Below, one piece after another: positions 18,836 to 28,824 of a stretch of 64,000 nucleotides of DNA. This DNA is from Pomphorhynchus laevis (taxonomy: Eukaryota; Acanthocephala; Palaeacanthocephala; Echinorhynchida; Pomphorhynchidae), in contig WNNJ02000147.1 of assembly GCA_012934845.2 (NCBI GenBank), positions 62,001 through 126,000 of the forward strand, read 5' to 3'. The translations under genes and the position numbers were made by a program. The notes beneath the pieces are model-generated. The model was not told where the DNA came from, did no database searches, and saw only the letters and a list, made by a program, of their open reading frames with translations. The first letter of the stretch is position 1, and every line of letters starts with the position of its first letter.

Positions 18836-20124
18836 CGAATTTTTGGCCTTGTGTGAAGAACGTGAAAATTTCCGTTGATTTTACGTATAGATAAGGATGA
18901 CTCGCCGTTTGTTTCACGTCGATGTTTTTCAATGCGAGCTAAATTGAGCTGGGCAATATCAGAAGGGGAGCGGTCAGGAAAGATACGGCAAGTAGATGAA
19001 GTGGTAAGAAGTTTAAAACGTTGGGAGAGTACCGAAGAGGCATGTGAACTATGTCGGAAAACGATTTTTAAGAGTGGAGGACTGAGATGATTTGATTTAG
19101 TGGATTTGTTTAAACGAATAAAGGATACAGGAGCGATATTATTGAAGAGTGATGGGTTATCATCAGGAAGAATGGTTGCTAGGATAGACCTGAAAGCAGA
19201 TACATCATCATCGAGGCGAGATTGTGGAGAAGCAGATTCGGAAAGCTTTAAGTTTGATATGATTATACAGCGATCGCGCGAAGGAAAACGATTTCGTGGA
19301 AGTGGTGGACGGACAGAGCTGGTTGGAGTCGAGGTAGATGAGCAGATAGAAGTGGAAATGACAGGGGTGCTTGATAAAGAATTAATATTGGTTGGAGCAA
19401 GTGTGACAGGAGCGGGGTGTTGAATCGGTTGATCAGAGATGTGACTGGATATGATTTTAAATGAAGGATGTAACTTATTGGGAAGTGTTACGTGGGAGGT
19501 AGAGTAAGGAGAATTAAAATAGGTTGGGGCATGATTGACAGGAATGGAGTGTTGAATTAGTTGATCGGAAATGTTACTGGAAATGATTTTGATGGAAGGG
19601 TGTAAATTATTGAGAGGTGATACAGGGGGGGTCGAGTAAGGAGTTCGTGAGGAGAATAAAGAAGTTTGAGATTTATTTAGATTGGGGGAGGAATAGGAAA
19701 GAGGAGGTACGAGATGAAAAGCTTTGCCGTTAGCATTGTTAGAATGAGAAAGATTAATGGAAGTTTGGTACGTAGTTGAACGAGGAGTGTGTGAGAGAGT
19801 AGGTTCAATAATGGGATTATATGATGCGAAGTCAGGTGTTGATGCGAGGGAAACATCTAAAACAGCATTGGTCTGAGTGGTAGTGTGTGATACAGGAGTA
19901 GATGAGCAGGATAACTGTAGTAGTCGTACTGATGTACAAAAACCGCAAGTGAAATGTTTACGTTTATACACCGAGTGGTCGGATATTTTAACACGAACAA
20001 GTGTCCATACATCGCAATCTTTGGAATCGCATCCAACTTCAAAGCTGGTATAACCATCATTGCATTCAGATGTGGAAGATTGTTGATCAGGAACAGGGAT
20101 CTGAGATCGCGCTTTTTTAGGCAT
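18799..20124 (-). CDS. CR1/L2-like LINE ORF1 protein with Cys/His finger
   Basis: 441 residues. Near the N-terminus Cys32, Cys37, His57, Cys60 and Cys63 (GCDSKDCDVW ... HFTCGFC) look like a PHD/zinc-ribbon type finger known from ORF1 of CR1-type LINEs. Residues about 75-275 are Ser/Thr/Pro-rich and low in structure, with two imperfect internal repeats (YSTPPVSPLNNLHPSIKIIS and YSTSHVTLPNKLHPSFKIIS, with ISDQLIQHSIPV and ISDQPIQHPAPV). Residues 280-430 form a basic domain with CIIISNLKLSES and FPDRSPSDIAQLNLARI, shared with the 38.8-39.2-kb copy and probably RNA-binding. The ATG at 20124 is the first in frame. The stop lies inside ORF2. Confidence 0.88.
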   Translation of the reverse strand: MPKKARSQIPVPDQQSSTSECNDGYTSFEVGCDSKDCDVWTLVRVKISDHSVYKRKHFTCGFCTSVRLLQLSCSSTPVSHTTTQTNAVLDVSLASTPDFASYNPIIEPTLSHTPRSTTYQTSINLSHSNNANGKAFHLVPPLSYSSPNLNKSQTSLFSSRTPYSTPPVSPLNNLHPSIKIISSNISDQLIQHSIPVNHAPTYFNSPYSTSHVTLPNKLHPSFKIISSHISDQPIQHPAPVTLAPTNINSLSSTPVISTSICSSTSTPTSSVRPPLPRNRFPSRDRCIIISNLKLSESASPQSRLDDDVSAFRSILATILPDDNPSLFNNIAPVSFIRLNKSTKSNHLSPPLLKIVFRHSSHASSVLSQRFKLLTTSSTCRIFPDRSPSDIAQLNLARIEKHRRETNGESSLSIRKINGNFHVLHTRPKIRWRPISPPCLLR

Positions 20125-20276
20125 GACCTTTTATCGATAGATTGAGCTCAATCCGCGAGCGTAGCGAGCGGAACTGACAGGAATAATTGTAAGTATTTAA
20201 CAATCAAGACAATTTTAGCTCAAAATTGTGAAAAAATTACATAAATTGTAAGAGTTTCAATAACCAAGACTTATTT

Positions 20277-20284
20277 TAAGATAT
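20277..20284. repeat. Target-site duplication, right copy
   Basis: TAAGATAT, identical to 15839-15846. Confidence 0.8.
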
Positions 20285-21803
20285 GACAAACAACAAGGAA
20301 AATCGATCAATATACAAATTTGACGGAGGTTAAGGAGACTCAAGGCATATGAGCGTACTTTATCTCTAACGAAAGGTTAAGTGAAAGTCAGTTGTTGAAA
20401 TGGAAGCCTAGGAAAACGAGATTATCAACGATAGGAAGAATTGTAGAATTTAATGATACGGAGGGAGGTTCTAAGTCGAGAGATTGTAGGAAGAAGGTGG
20501 AATAGCTCTGGGAGGGAAGTATTAAAGAGAAAAGATAGTACAAGGCGCATATGGGTAGAAGATAAAGTAAATTAGATAGCTTAAATTGTAGATAAGAAGA
20601 AAATTCATCAGGATGTATGTTACAAAGGGTAGGTTATCTTGAAAAATCGAGTTTAAGATTTTCCAATAAGATTTAGAGTTGGAAGAGAACTCGAGTTGAT
20701 TTCGCCAAAAGAGAGTATGCTTAGTATGCATGAGAATGAGATGGGAACGGCAAAGAGAAATATAGGAAGCACGGAGATTTGGAGTGAGTATGTTTGGAGA
20801 ACGTTTAAGAAAACGATTAAACCTACGAAAAGAGTGACGGAGTCGAAGCTTAGAAAGATAACAGTCGGAATCGAACCAGGGAGCATGGCGCAAGCGCTGA
20901 AAACGTCGGGGTTGACTAGGCGTAAGGTGATTGAGGATATTCATAAGTTCAGAATAAAACAGAATTCAGAGATCATCAGAGAGAAAGATGGTTAAGTGGA
21001 AGTGCAAAGAGTGAAGAATTTAGTAAGGCTGCATAGAGAATAGGAATATCGAGAAGTTTCCGTGGTAGACTTGAAGTAGCTAATGTCGTTGGTGGAGAAT
21101 TAGGATGGGGACGAATAAGAGTAAGAGTGACAAGGAAATGATCGGAGAAACCAGGATCAGTAATTGGCAAGGAGGTATCGTCATTGAAGCAGTTGGGAAC
21201 AGCAATGATGTCGATAGCAGCACCGAGAATATGAGTGGGCTTGTTGAAAGTAATTTATAGCTAAAATCAGAAAAAAGGTTAGTGAGAGTGATAGAGTCAG
21301 AGTCAGTTGGGCGATTAAGATGAATGCTAAGTCAACTAGAACAAAATAAGGTGTATGAGACAATGAACATTGATAAAGAAGATCTGCAAGGTCGTTAAAG
21401 AACATACGTGAGGGGGCAGCTGATCCTGGACGGTATGCAATCACAACTTATAGAGGGAAAGGGGTTGATAATCTACATATAAGCAGTTCAAACGAAGTGT
21501 AACCGATGTTAGCGTTAATTTTATGAAGAGACGTTGGTTGATGAGCAATGGCAACAATACTATCATGGTTAGAAGCAGTAGCTGTAAGTGATACAATTGA
21601 ACGAGCTGATTTAACTAGAGAACAACCAGTGTTACATATACAACGATTAGCAAGATCGCAAGAGTCAGATCGGTATCACTCATGATTCAGTAATACAGAG
21701 AATATCGATAGATAATTGATCGAATATTTCAAGGAGCATATCAGCTATATGAAAAATGGAGCGAGTATTGAAAAGACTAAGACGAAAAGTATGTTCAGGA
21801 GCT
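20277..21803 (-). pseudogene. Older CR1/L2-like LINE copy, 5' part, internally deleted
   Basis: Colinear with the intact element from about 16418 to 16590, then a deletion of roughly 0.9 kb (junction at about 20475-20490), then homology to about 17480-18780. It still encodes the linker (RFQRLRHAPWFDSDC) and endonuclease parts (IAYRPGSAAPSRMFFNDLAD; ITDPGFSDHFLVTLTLIRP) but with stops and shifts. It starts with the right target-site duplication and ends at about 21803 against gypsy sequence. Confidence 0.85.
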
Positions 21804-21829
21804 TTGCGATAAGTGATCGCTTTGTCGGC

Positions 21830-22720
21830 TGTGGACACTCATAATCTCTTTGGATATCAACAGGTGTTGAATAAAACTTAGGGTCTATAGATGATATCCG
21901 CGCATAATATGAATTTATGTTTGCACGAAACCCAAGCTTTTACTCGAGATGCAGTAAGTCGTAACGCCTTTACGCGCGTTGGGTCTTTTCGTTTGGTCCC
22001 ATTTCCGATTTGATATCCCAGGATATTGATTATTGTCTTGTTGAGCATGCACTTATCCTCGTTGAGAGTTATGTTGTATTTGGACGCAGCTGCACGAAAT
22101 CTTTCGATGTTTTGATCATGCTGCAGTTGAGTTTCTCCACATACAATGATATCATCCAAGTATGCGTACGTATTTTGTAGCTCTTCTCTGACGATAATAT
22201 CGTTTATTGTTCGCTAGAAAACTGCGACAGCATTCGTCAAGCCGAAAGGAACTCTTCGGAACTGGAACAATTGTCCATTAGCTTCAAATGCGGTCAAATA
22301 TTTTTCATCATTTTTCATTGGTATTTGTTGATACGCATTTTTAAGGTGGAAGGTACTGAAGACTTTGTTGGTAGATATCTTATTTATGAGGTCATCGATG
22401 TTCGGGACAGGGTAAGCATCAAGGACTGTAAGCATATTTACTGTTTGTGAGTAGTCGACGACAAGGCGTTGTTTACCATCTTTGTGTACGACTAATACTT
22501 GTGCCCGCCAGGCAGAACGACAAGGTTCAATTATCTTATCATCGAGCAATCGTTTGATTTCGGAATCGATAAAACGGTCGTCTTCTCGGGTATGACGGCG
22601 AGAAGGAGTAGCGATAGGCTTCCATCTCTTATGGTCATCTTGAAATAAATAGGAAGCAAGTAGATCAATGCACGATAATTGTCCAATAATAAGTTGTTGC
22701 TTGCTTGCATGACTCAACAG
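21830..22720 (-). pseudogene. Ty3/gypsy reverse transcriptase relic
   Basis: Minus strand, frame starting at 22717. It contains the pre-RT stretch, LLDDKIIEPCRSAWRAQVLV, KQRLVVDYSQTVN, YPVPNIDDLINKI, FSTFHLKNAYQQIPM and FRRVPFGLTNA, all in gypsy order. A TAG at 22214-22216 interrupts, in frame, just before the catalytic box AYLDDIIVCGE (YLDD codons 22162-22151). Reading continues ILGYQIGNGTKRKDPTRVKAL, after which homology is lost at about 21950, so the RNase H and integrase domains are gone. One stop plus the 3' loss make it dead. The neighbouring protease and Gag tail lie upstream in the expected order. Confidence 0.88.
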
Positions 22721-23700
22721 TTTGATTGATATTCCGAAATGAAGATTTATGAAAGGATGCCCGAGAATAATTATACAGCAGAGTTTTGGAATAACGACTA
22801 ACGGTACATCTCCGTACTCTTTACCACGTTATGAGATTGTGGCAGAACATATCTCATTGCAGACTAAATTGTGAGCCAAATAGGCCATGGACACTTTTAC
22901 TAAACAGGCTTCGGTATTCAGTGACAGTTTTCGTACTGTAGCAGGGTCGATGAAGTTAGAAGAGCTGTCTGTATCTAGTTACGCCTTTTTATCGTATGTC
23001 CGCTTGCAGACACATCGATCACGAAGCTATTCAACTTCGAGTGCAGTTGTATGTTGCATGCGTTGAGGATGTGTACGCAATTAGAAGACTTGATATTAAA
23101 AGAATCGGAGTACGTATTACGATGTAAATATTTCAAAATTGATTGTCGACGCAGATTGGATTGGCAAACCTTTGCGTAGTGCCCCCCCTCGCTTATTGCA
23201 ATACGTACATTCAGCGTTACAGGCCGGGCAATTGTAACGCTCATGTCTTCTGTCTCCGCAGAAGAAAAAAACACAGATTTTTGTATTTAGGATGGATAGC
23301 CGCTAAGACGTCCTCTTCAGACCTTTCTGAATCGGCACGAGCAGCTTCACCTTTTCGAAACCGCATTTACTTGACATTCAGGTTTGTGTTGGTAGGCGGT
23401 CAATTGTAATGACTCTATCGTTCGGGCGATTTGTCTGGTCAGCTGTTTGTTTGAGAGTGCAGAGTAGATGGCGCTTGTTTACAGCGTTGACTGTTTTGAC
23501 AAATGTATCACCAAGCGCTTTGTTGGCAGCCTCAAATGTAGCGCATTCGTAAATTTTATCGAATAAGAGTGCGGATACAAAAATCTTCAGTAGATCGAGT
23601 TTTTCCTGATCGGTATCACTTTCATGCGACTACAGAATACGCTGAAACGATATCCCACTCATCAACTGCACAATTTCTATTTTGGCACCACTCTTAAACG
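22721..23700 (-). pseudogene. Ty3/gypsy gag tail, zinc knuckles and protease relic
   Basis: On the minus strand: the end of the capsid domain (ATFEAANKALGDTFVK, AVNKRHLLCTLKQTADQTN), then CPACNAEC and CTYCNKRG followed, in a shifted frame, by HYAKVC. The shift falls in a run of seven C at 23182-23188. Next comes the aspartic protease, LDTDSSSNFIDPATVRKLSL, in which the D-T/S-G active site reads DTD, a change that should inactivate it. Several stops follow before the RT. The capsid words differ from the 4.4-5.0-kb gag, so at least two gypsy families are present. Confidence 0.75.
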
Positions 23701-23787
23701 ATATTACCAATGTCTCCATTCTCACTCTGCATCCATTGAGTCAGCCGTCAGTTTCAAATTCAGGTTTGAAAAGAGCGTCTATAAGTC

Positions 23788-23930
23788 AACAATTTGTGAA
23801 TAAATTTGAGACAGAAACCGATAAGAAAGGCTTTTTGTTAAAAAATTGTCTTGGTTATTATAAATTTTTACCATTTGTGAATAAAATTGAGACAGAAACC
23901 GATAAGAAAAGCTTTATTCACAAATCTAAA
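23788..23930 (+). repeat. Two-unit tandem duplication (about 80 bp)
   Basis: TTTGTGAATAAATTTGAGAC near 23795 recurs as TTTGTGAATAAAATTGAGAC near 23874, each followed by AGAAACCGATAAGAAAGGC-like sequence. The TTTATAACTTG word is also doubled at 23965-23995. Confidence 0.7.
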
Positions 23931-24049
23931 ATAGTGTCAAGAAGTTAGTAAAGTAACAACAAGTTTATATAACTTGTTGCAACTTTATATAACTTGCCAA
24001 AAAAATACTAAAACAACTAATAGTTTATCCATACTTTTCTGAAAATGAG

Positions 24050-25670
24050 CTCTCCACCTTCATCGATTATTTTTACATTACCAGTCCATATCTCCTTAAC
24101 GCCCCCCGTGTGCACCTTAATTCGAATCTGACTGTAGAATTTCTAAACGCATTTTACATCATTCTTTTAGAGTATATTTTCGATTTCTGAAACTTGTTCA
24201 CACTCCTATCTATAGTCATCTTGCTCATAACTTAAATCTTCGATGCTCCCCTTTAATTACATTCTTGCTTGCTCTCCAAATATTAATATCATCGATCTCA
24301 AGAGTTATCATTTTATTTTTAGTCTAAAAATTATCTTCACTATTCATGTAAATAATCAATCCTCGTCTTATTTATCATTCATATTTCTTCCTTAGCTGTT
24401 CCATATTCTTCTAGTTTCTTCCGAAGTATCTAGGGTTCTCCTATCTTTGCCCAACACCTCTTCGACTTCCAAGCATGTCCCTAGGTGTGTATTTAAATCT
24501 ATTCATTGCATTATATCTCCATTCCTTACCACCCTTTTCAACTCCTTATCTGTAGCTGTACTTTTCCAGAGAACTGGAAATTTGCCATCGTACGTCCTCT
24601 TCTATAAAAGCCGTCTCTTGATGCTTTGCTTCCATCTTCATACCTTCCGAATTTATCTTATTCCGAACTTATTTGAACTGCTAGAGCGTTTTGTGTTGTA
24701 TCAAATCAATATTTACCTTGTTTTCTTAAATTTATACACCCTTATAATATGCCCTCGTTCTAATAATTCGTTTTGAACTGGTTTGTTTAAATGTTTTCAG
24801 TGATCTACTTCAAACCCACAATATGAAACTATGTAATGCCGTAATCTCTTTTGACCTGTCTTCAGCGTTCGGCATTGCCGATTATTAATACAAATCTCTC
24901 GCCTTCATCACGACTATGGCTTCTTCGTTCCTACTGTAGCCTAGTTCACATCTTATCTCTGCAAACGCTCTCTTGAGTTTACTCAAACTCCTCTTAATCT
25001 CTCTTTTCTTCCATCTTGCACGGTATTCCACAAGTCTTCGTTTAAGGTCATCTAATTTTCTTCTTCCCTCTCGGCGACTTGTCTGTTACAACTCGTGACT
25101 ATAACATAACTTTCATCCAATAAGGAATGCCGATGATATATTTTTTAATCTCACGTGCATCATCTCTGTATCCATGATATAGCTACTTCTTCAACACATT
25201 ATCTTATGTTTATCTACAAGCATATTTCCTTCCTTCGTCTTGCTCTTAATCCTGAAAAGTCTAAAATCATGTGGATCATCCCTACTCATCTCGACATGAA
25301 TCTACCTACTTTATCTATTAATTCGATCATTATCCAAATCGTCGACAATATAGTTTTCTTAGGTTTTTACATCAACAATTTTCTTTCCCTTAAGCATGTT
25401 TGTCGTGACATAGTTCAATTCTCGTTATTATTCCTTCGTAATTTCCGTCGCATTCGTAGGCTGATCGACTTCCGTTCTTATCTCGTTCTTATATCGTCTA
25501 TCATGTTTCCTATAATCGATTATTTATTTGCCAACTCATCCAATTCTGATCTTTTACCTCTCCAATGTATCATAAACACTGATGTTCTTGTCCTCTTGCG
25601 TCTTTGCCGCTTCGACCATATCTCCCATCATCTTTCAGTCTTATCTTATATATATGGTTATTATGGTTTT
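24050..25670 (+). pseudogene. CR1/L2-like LINE ORF2 relic
   Basis: Plus strand, same subfamily as 38.5-42.0 kb (the two align over CTATCTATAGTCATC and neighbouring words). RT pieces include FLTTLFNS, ELLERFVLYQINIYL, SFDLSSAFGIAD (motif A with Asp to Gly) and RNADDIFF where YADD is expected. The thumb and C-terminal part (RLALNPEKSKIMWIIPT, IVDNIVFLGFYINNF, LRNFRRIRRLIDFRSY) lies in the open stretch 25155-25703. Many stops; it ends at an unrelated insert. Confidence 0.82.
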
Positions 25671-25911
25671 ATGTTTTTTTTTGATATTTCATGCCGTTTT
25701 TGAGAAATTATAAAATTATAGGATTCTTTTATTAGTTCCATATTGAGACTTCAATTTCCTTTTGGTGTGAAGCCATACATTTTTGATATTTAATGTGAGC
25801 CATATGATCATCTGGCAAATCAAAATTATAATAATAGAAGTAAACACATATATGTTCGAAGTCGCCACTAGTCTTCTACTTGTGCATTCGACCTCCACTT
25901 ATCACTTATTA
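25671..25911. other. Unassigned insert between two LINE fragments
   Basis: About 240 bp of non-LINE sequence. The LINE word TTGCCAACTC-TCCAATT occurs on both sides (25529 and 25914), so the flanks are two overlapping LINE fragments rather than one split copy. Confidence 0.5.
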
Positions 25912-26600
25912 ACTTGCCAACTCTTCCAATTTTGCTATTTTACCTCTGACGTATCATAAAATCTGCTCCTCGTGTAACCTTACGTCTTCGCCGCTTTGAT
26001 CATATATCTCATAATCTTTCCGTCCTATGTTGGCCATTATCCTTCACGTTAAATTTCGTTTGCATATCATTAGCTTTCGTCTTTTATTTAATCACTCACT
26101 ATTCAATTTACACCTTGCTTATCGTGATCATTTGCACTTTCTTATTTGCTCTGCGATCAAGTAATTCTCGATTCCTCCACGTCCCTCAGCACCCAACCAA
26201 CTACGGCCTCCTCTATTTTATCTTCACTGTTCCATCTTCCTGGAATTCTTTCACAGCCTATGTCCGTTCTTCCTAATCGCTCCCACTCTTCAAACGACGT
26301 CTACGTTCCTGCCTCATGGTTCCTCCTGCACAATAAATCAAGAAATGCATTCCCTCAAGATCTTATCCAACTCAAATTTCTATTGAAGATATTTAAGTCA
26401 TTTATTTCTTCGAATTTAGCAAATGCTAATTTATATGTATATATATTTAATTTATATATTTATATACTTCCTTTAATTTCATTAACAAATTCATTTTACA
26501 TTTTATTTTATTTCGCATGTTTGTTTTCATTTTCTTTCTCTTTTACCTGAGCGTATAAGCGCTTATAGGATCGCATCTGCCACTATAAATAAAATAAAAA
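25912..26600 (+). pseudogene. CR1/L2-like LINE 3' end
   Basis: Plus-strand fragment with the C-terminal domain (LRLRRFDHISHNLSVL type reading, frames broken) and a 3' UTR. The end holds the palindrome TATAAGCGCTTATA (26554-26567) and then GCATCTGCCACTATAAATAA, which corresponds to GCATTTGCCAC in the intact element. It marks the true 3' end of this plus-strand copy. Confidence 0.75.
26551..26583 (+). other. LINE 3'-terminal hairpin, copy 4
   Basis: GCGTATAAGC pairs with GCTTATA and, past a GGAT bulge, CGC; GCCAC follows. A divergent but recognisable version of the hairpin at 15880-15896. Confidence 0.6.
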
Positions 26601-26919
26601 TGCTATTTTAATGATTATTATTCTTTTTAAATTATTTCTTTTGATTATTAAACAATTATAGTTATGGTTACATTCAAATAGGTTTATGTTATAGAAGTCA
26701 CTCTTTTTTCTTACACTTTTATGTCATATTGTAGACTTGAATTCGTGTCTTTCTTCGTATTAGTTAATGATGACAGATGTACATTTTATTTTTAGAAAAA
26801 TAAACTTTTCGATATTCTTGTAAGCTTTCAGTACAAGTGTCCTTTTCAAAAATGACAATGTGTTGAAAGGACAAGCTTTAAACACAAGTGTCCAAGCTTT
26901 CAACACATTTATTAAGCTT
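26601..26919. other. AT-rich gap with short AAGCTTT repeats
   Basis: No gene. AAGCTTTCAA/AAGCTTTAAA words recur at 26822, 26872, 26895 and 26918 with ACACAAGTGTCC between them. Confidence 0.5.
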
Positions 26920-27510
26920 TCAACATATAATTGGGCTACTATTACCTCCCATTGGAACACCTTTTACTTGTCTAAATATAGATGTCCCTACTTTTAAATA
27001 ATTTTGATTTATCAAAATATTTAAGGATTCTATTAATTCAATTTTATCCATATATTTATATTTACTTGATGGTTTAATTTTTGTTAGATAGGCGTTATAA
27101 TTATTATAACATATATATGTATATCTTTTTCCGAATATAAGATTAATTAATTTTACTAACGCTTCTTTAATATCTACTAAATCTAGATTTGTATAAAGCG
27201 TACTAAAATCGTACGTATTTATATTCTGAAAATTTATTCCTTTTGTCTGTTCTAAAAATTCTTTTGTAGAATTAATACTGAAATAGTGTTTTATACCAGT
27301 ATTAATTTCGATTACCTTGCAATATTTTTTAAAGTGTGCTTTAATTACTTTAAGTATTTTATTCATATAGACAGAAAGTGGTTTAAATGTACATTTAAAC
27401 GCACTACATATGAACCTAGGTTTTATTGGATTTTTATGTAATTTTGGATTCCAATATAATATAGGTATAGTTTTATTATCTAATTCAACCTTTATACCCT
27501 TTTTATCCAT
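26920..27510 (-). pseudogene. Naiad-type reverse transcriptase, N-terminal half
   Basis: 196 residues open. ILYWNPKLHKNPIKPRFICS is the PLE finger motif; FSINSTKEFLEQ leads to YDFSTLYTNLDLVDIKEAL (motif A with the first catalytic Asp) and KVGTSIFRQVKGVPMGGNSS (motif B). The YxDD box and thumb are missing since the sequence changes after SPIIC. The RT would copy element RNA from a nick made by the upstream endonuclease. A nearly identical second copy lies at 30730-31440. Confidence 0.88.
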
Positions 27511-28189
27511 TATAGAACAGTGACTTGTAATAATTGTTTCGAAATTTAAATCGAAAGTAGTGTTTTATACCAATACTGAAATATAATTTTAATACTGAAA
27601 TACTGTTTTTTATGTAATTTTGGATTCTAATGTAATATAGGTAAAGTTTTATCTGATTCAACCTCTATACCCTTGTTATCCATTATAGCACAGATAATGA
27701 TAAAATTATAATGATGATGATTAATATGATGATTATGATTATGATGTTATAAAATTATAATGATGTTTCTAATATTATCGTTACAATATTATCATCGTTA
27801 CATATTAATTGCAATTCTTTATTATAATTACAAATTTTTGGTACTAATGGCGGTAACAACTTATACCTTATTTTTGGAATATATTTACTTAAATCTGATT
27901 CTAATATTTCTTTACTTTTAGAATTATTCAAAAGTCTATTTATATATTTAGGTTATCTATACATTTATTAATGAAGTTTATGGTTAGTGTATATTTTTAT
28001 TGCTGTTATTAACATTTATTGTACGATTATAGTATTTTGTATTACAATAACTATCTATTATACAACTTAACCTATCATAGTCGTTAATTAATCTTTGATT
28101 TATTGAACAAGTGATATATTTAGAAAACCTTCTTATATTTACATAAAGATCTGTTAGCTTATTATCTCTTAAAAGTTGTTTTAATATTT

Positions 28190-28814
28190 CTAATTGTTTC
28201 TAAGAGACATCTCTTTTTTAATATTTTTAACTCTATTTTTCTTATTTCTTTTATCGCAATGAGTTCTTGGCTTGCGGTTAACCGGATTATTATAATATAA
28301 TTGTTTATTATTTACTATACTACTTCTGCTAATTCCTTGTACCACGTCATTCAATCCTAATGTGTACATGGAATTAAGCGTTTTAATCCAAAAATCTTCT
28401 TTTTCTAATAGTTTTTGATTTAATATTGAAATGTTTTCTTCGATAATATGTTCTAAAATAAATAATTTACAGTTTTTAATATCATGTCCTATTAATCTCA
28501 TATGTTTATGAAATATAGTTTGACTATTATGCTGTATATTATATGTGTTGCCTAAACCTAGTTTTTAACATTTGATATGTTTTTCCTATATATTGCAATC
28601 CACATGTGCATTGTATTAGATACACTACACCTGCGGTATTGCAGTTACAATTATTATTAATATTTAATGAAAAACATTTGTTTGTCGTATTACTTACGAT
28701 ACAATTATTATTATTTATAACATCACAAACTATACAATTTTTTCTGTTACATTTAAAAGATCTAAAATTGAAATCATTAGTACTTACGTATTTTTCCAAT
28801 ATTGTTGAGTACAT
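28190..28814 (-). pseudogene. Naiad-type GIY-YIG endonuclease, frameshifted
   Basis: First frame (28814-28539): FKCNRKNCIVC, a Cys cluster typical of PLE endonucleases, then NCNCNTAGVVYLIQCTCGLQ and YIGKTYQMLKTRFRQH, the GIY-YIG core with its Tyr and Arg. After a frameshift near 28510 the second frame (28501-28190) gives HMRLIGHDI, LFILEHIIEENISI and KEDFWIKTLNSMYTLGLNDV, the C-terminal part with the conserved Glu/Asn region. It would nick target DNA. One small indel separates the two halves. Confidence 0.87.
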
Positions 28815-28824
28815 GTAACTTTTA

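Larger units (their letters stand above)
15847..20276 (-). mobile_element. Full-length CR1/L2-like LINE, apparently intact
   Basis: 4430 bp on the minus strand: a 5' UTR of about 150 nt (20125-20276), ORF1 (20124-18799), ORF2 (18835-15926), and a 3' UTR ending with a hairpin, GCCAC and an AT-rich tail of ATT-type repeats. Both ORFs lack stops or frameshifts and the element is flanked by an 8-bp duplication, which together suggest a recent and possibly still competent insertion. There is no poly(A) tail, as usual for CR1/L2-type elements. Confidence 0.85.
26920..28820 (-). mobile_element. Penelope-like element with permuted order (Naiad type), longest copy
   Basis: Reading the minus strand 5' to 3', the GIY-YIG endonuclease (28814-28190) comes first, a linker (about 28190-27530) follows, and the RT (27510-26920) comes last. 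Canonical Penelope elements have the RT first and the endonuclease at the C-terminus; an N-terminal endonuclease defines the Naiad/Chlamys group, of which Naiads occur in invertebrates. The copy breaks off after RT motif B; the catalytic box is found in another copy at 35.7 kb. About 90 bp of the RT start is duplicated at 27600-27690. Frameshifts and stops make it nonfunctional. Confidence 0.85.

Noticed and set aside
28606-28818. 70-codon plus-strand ORF
   Set aside because: Antisense to the GIY-YIG endonuclease motifs.
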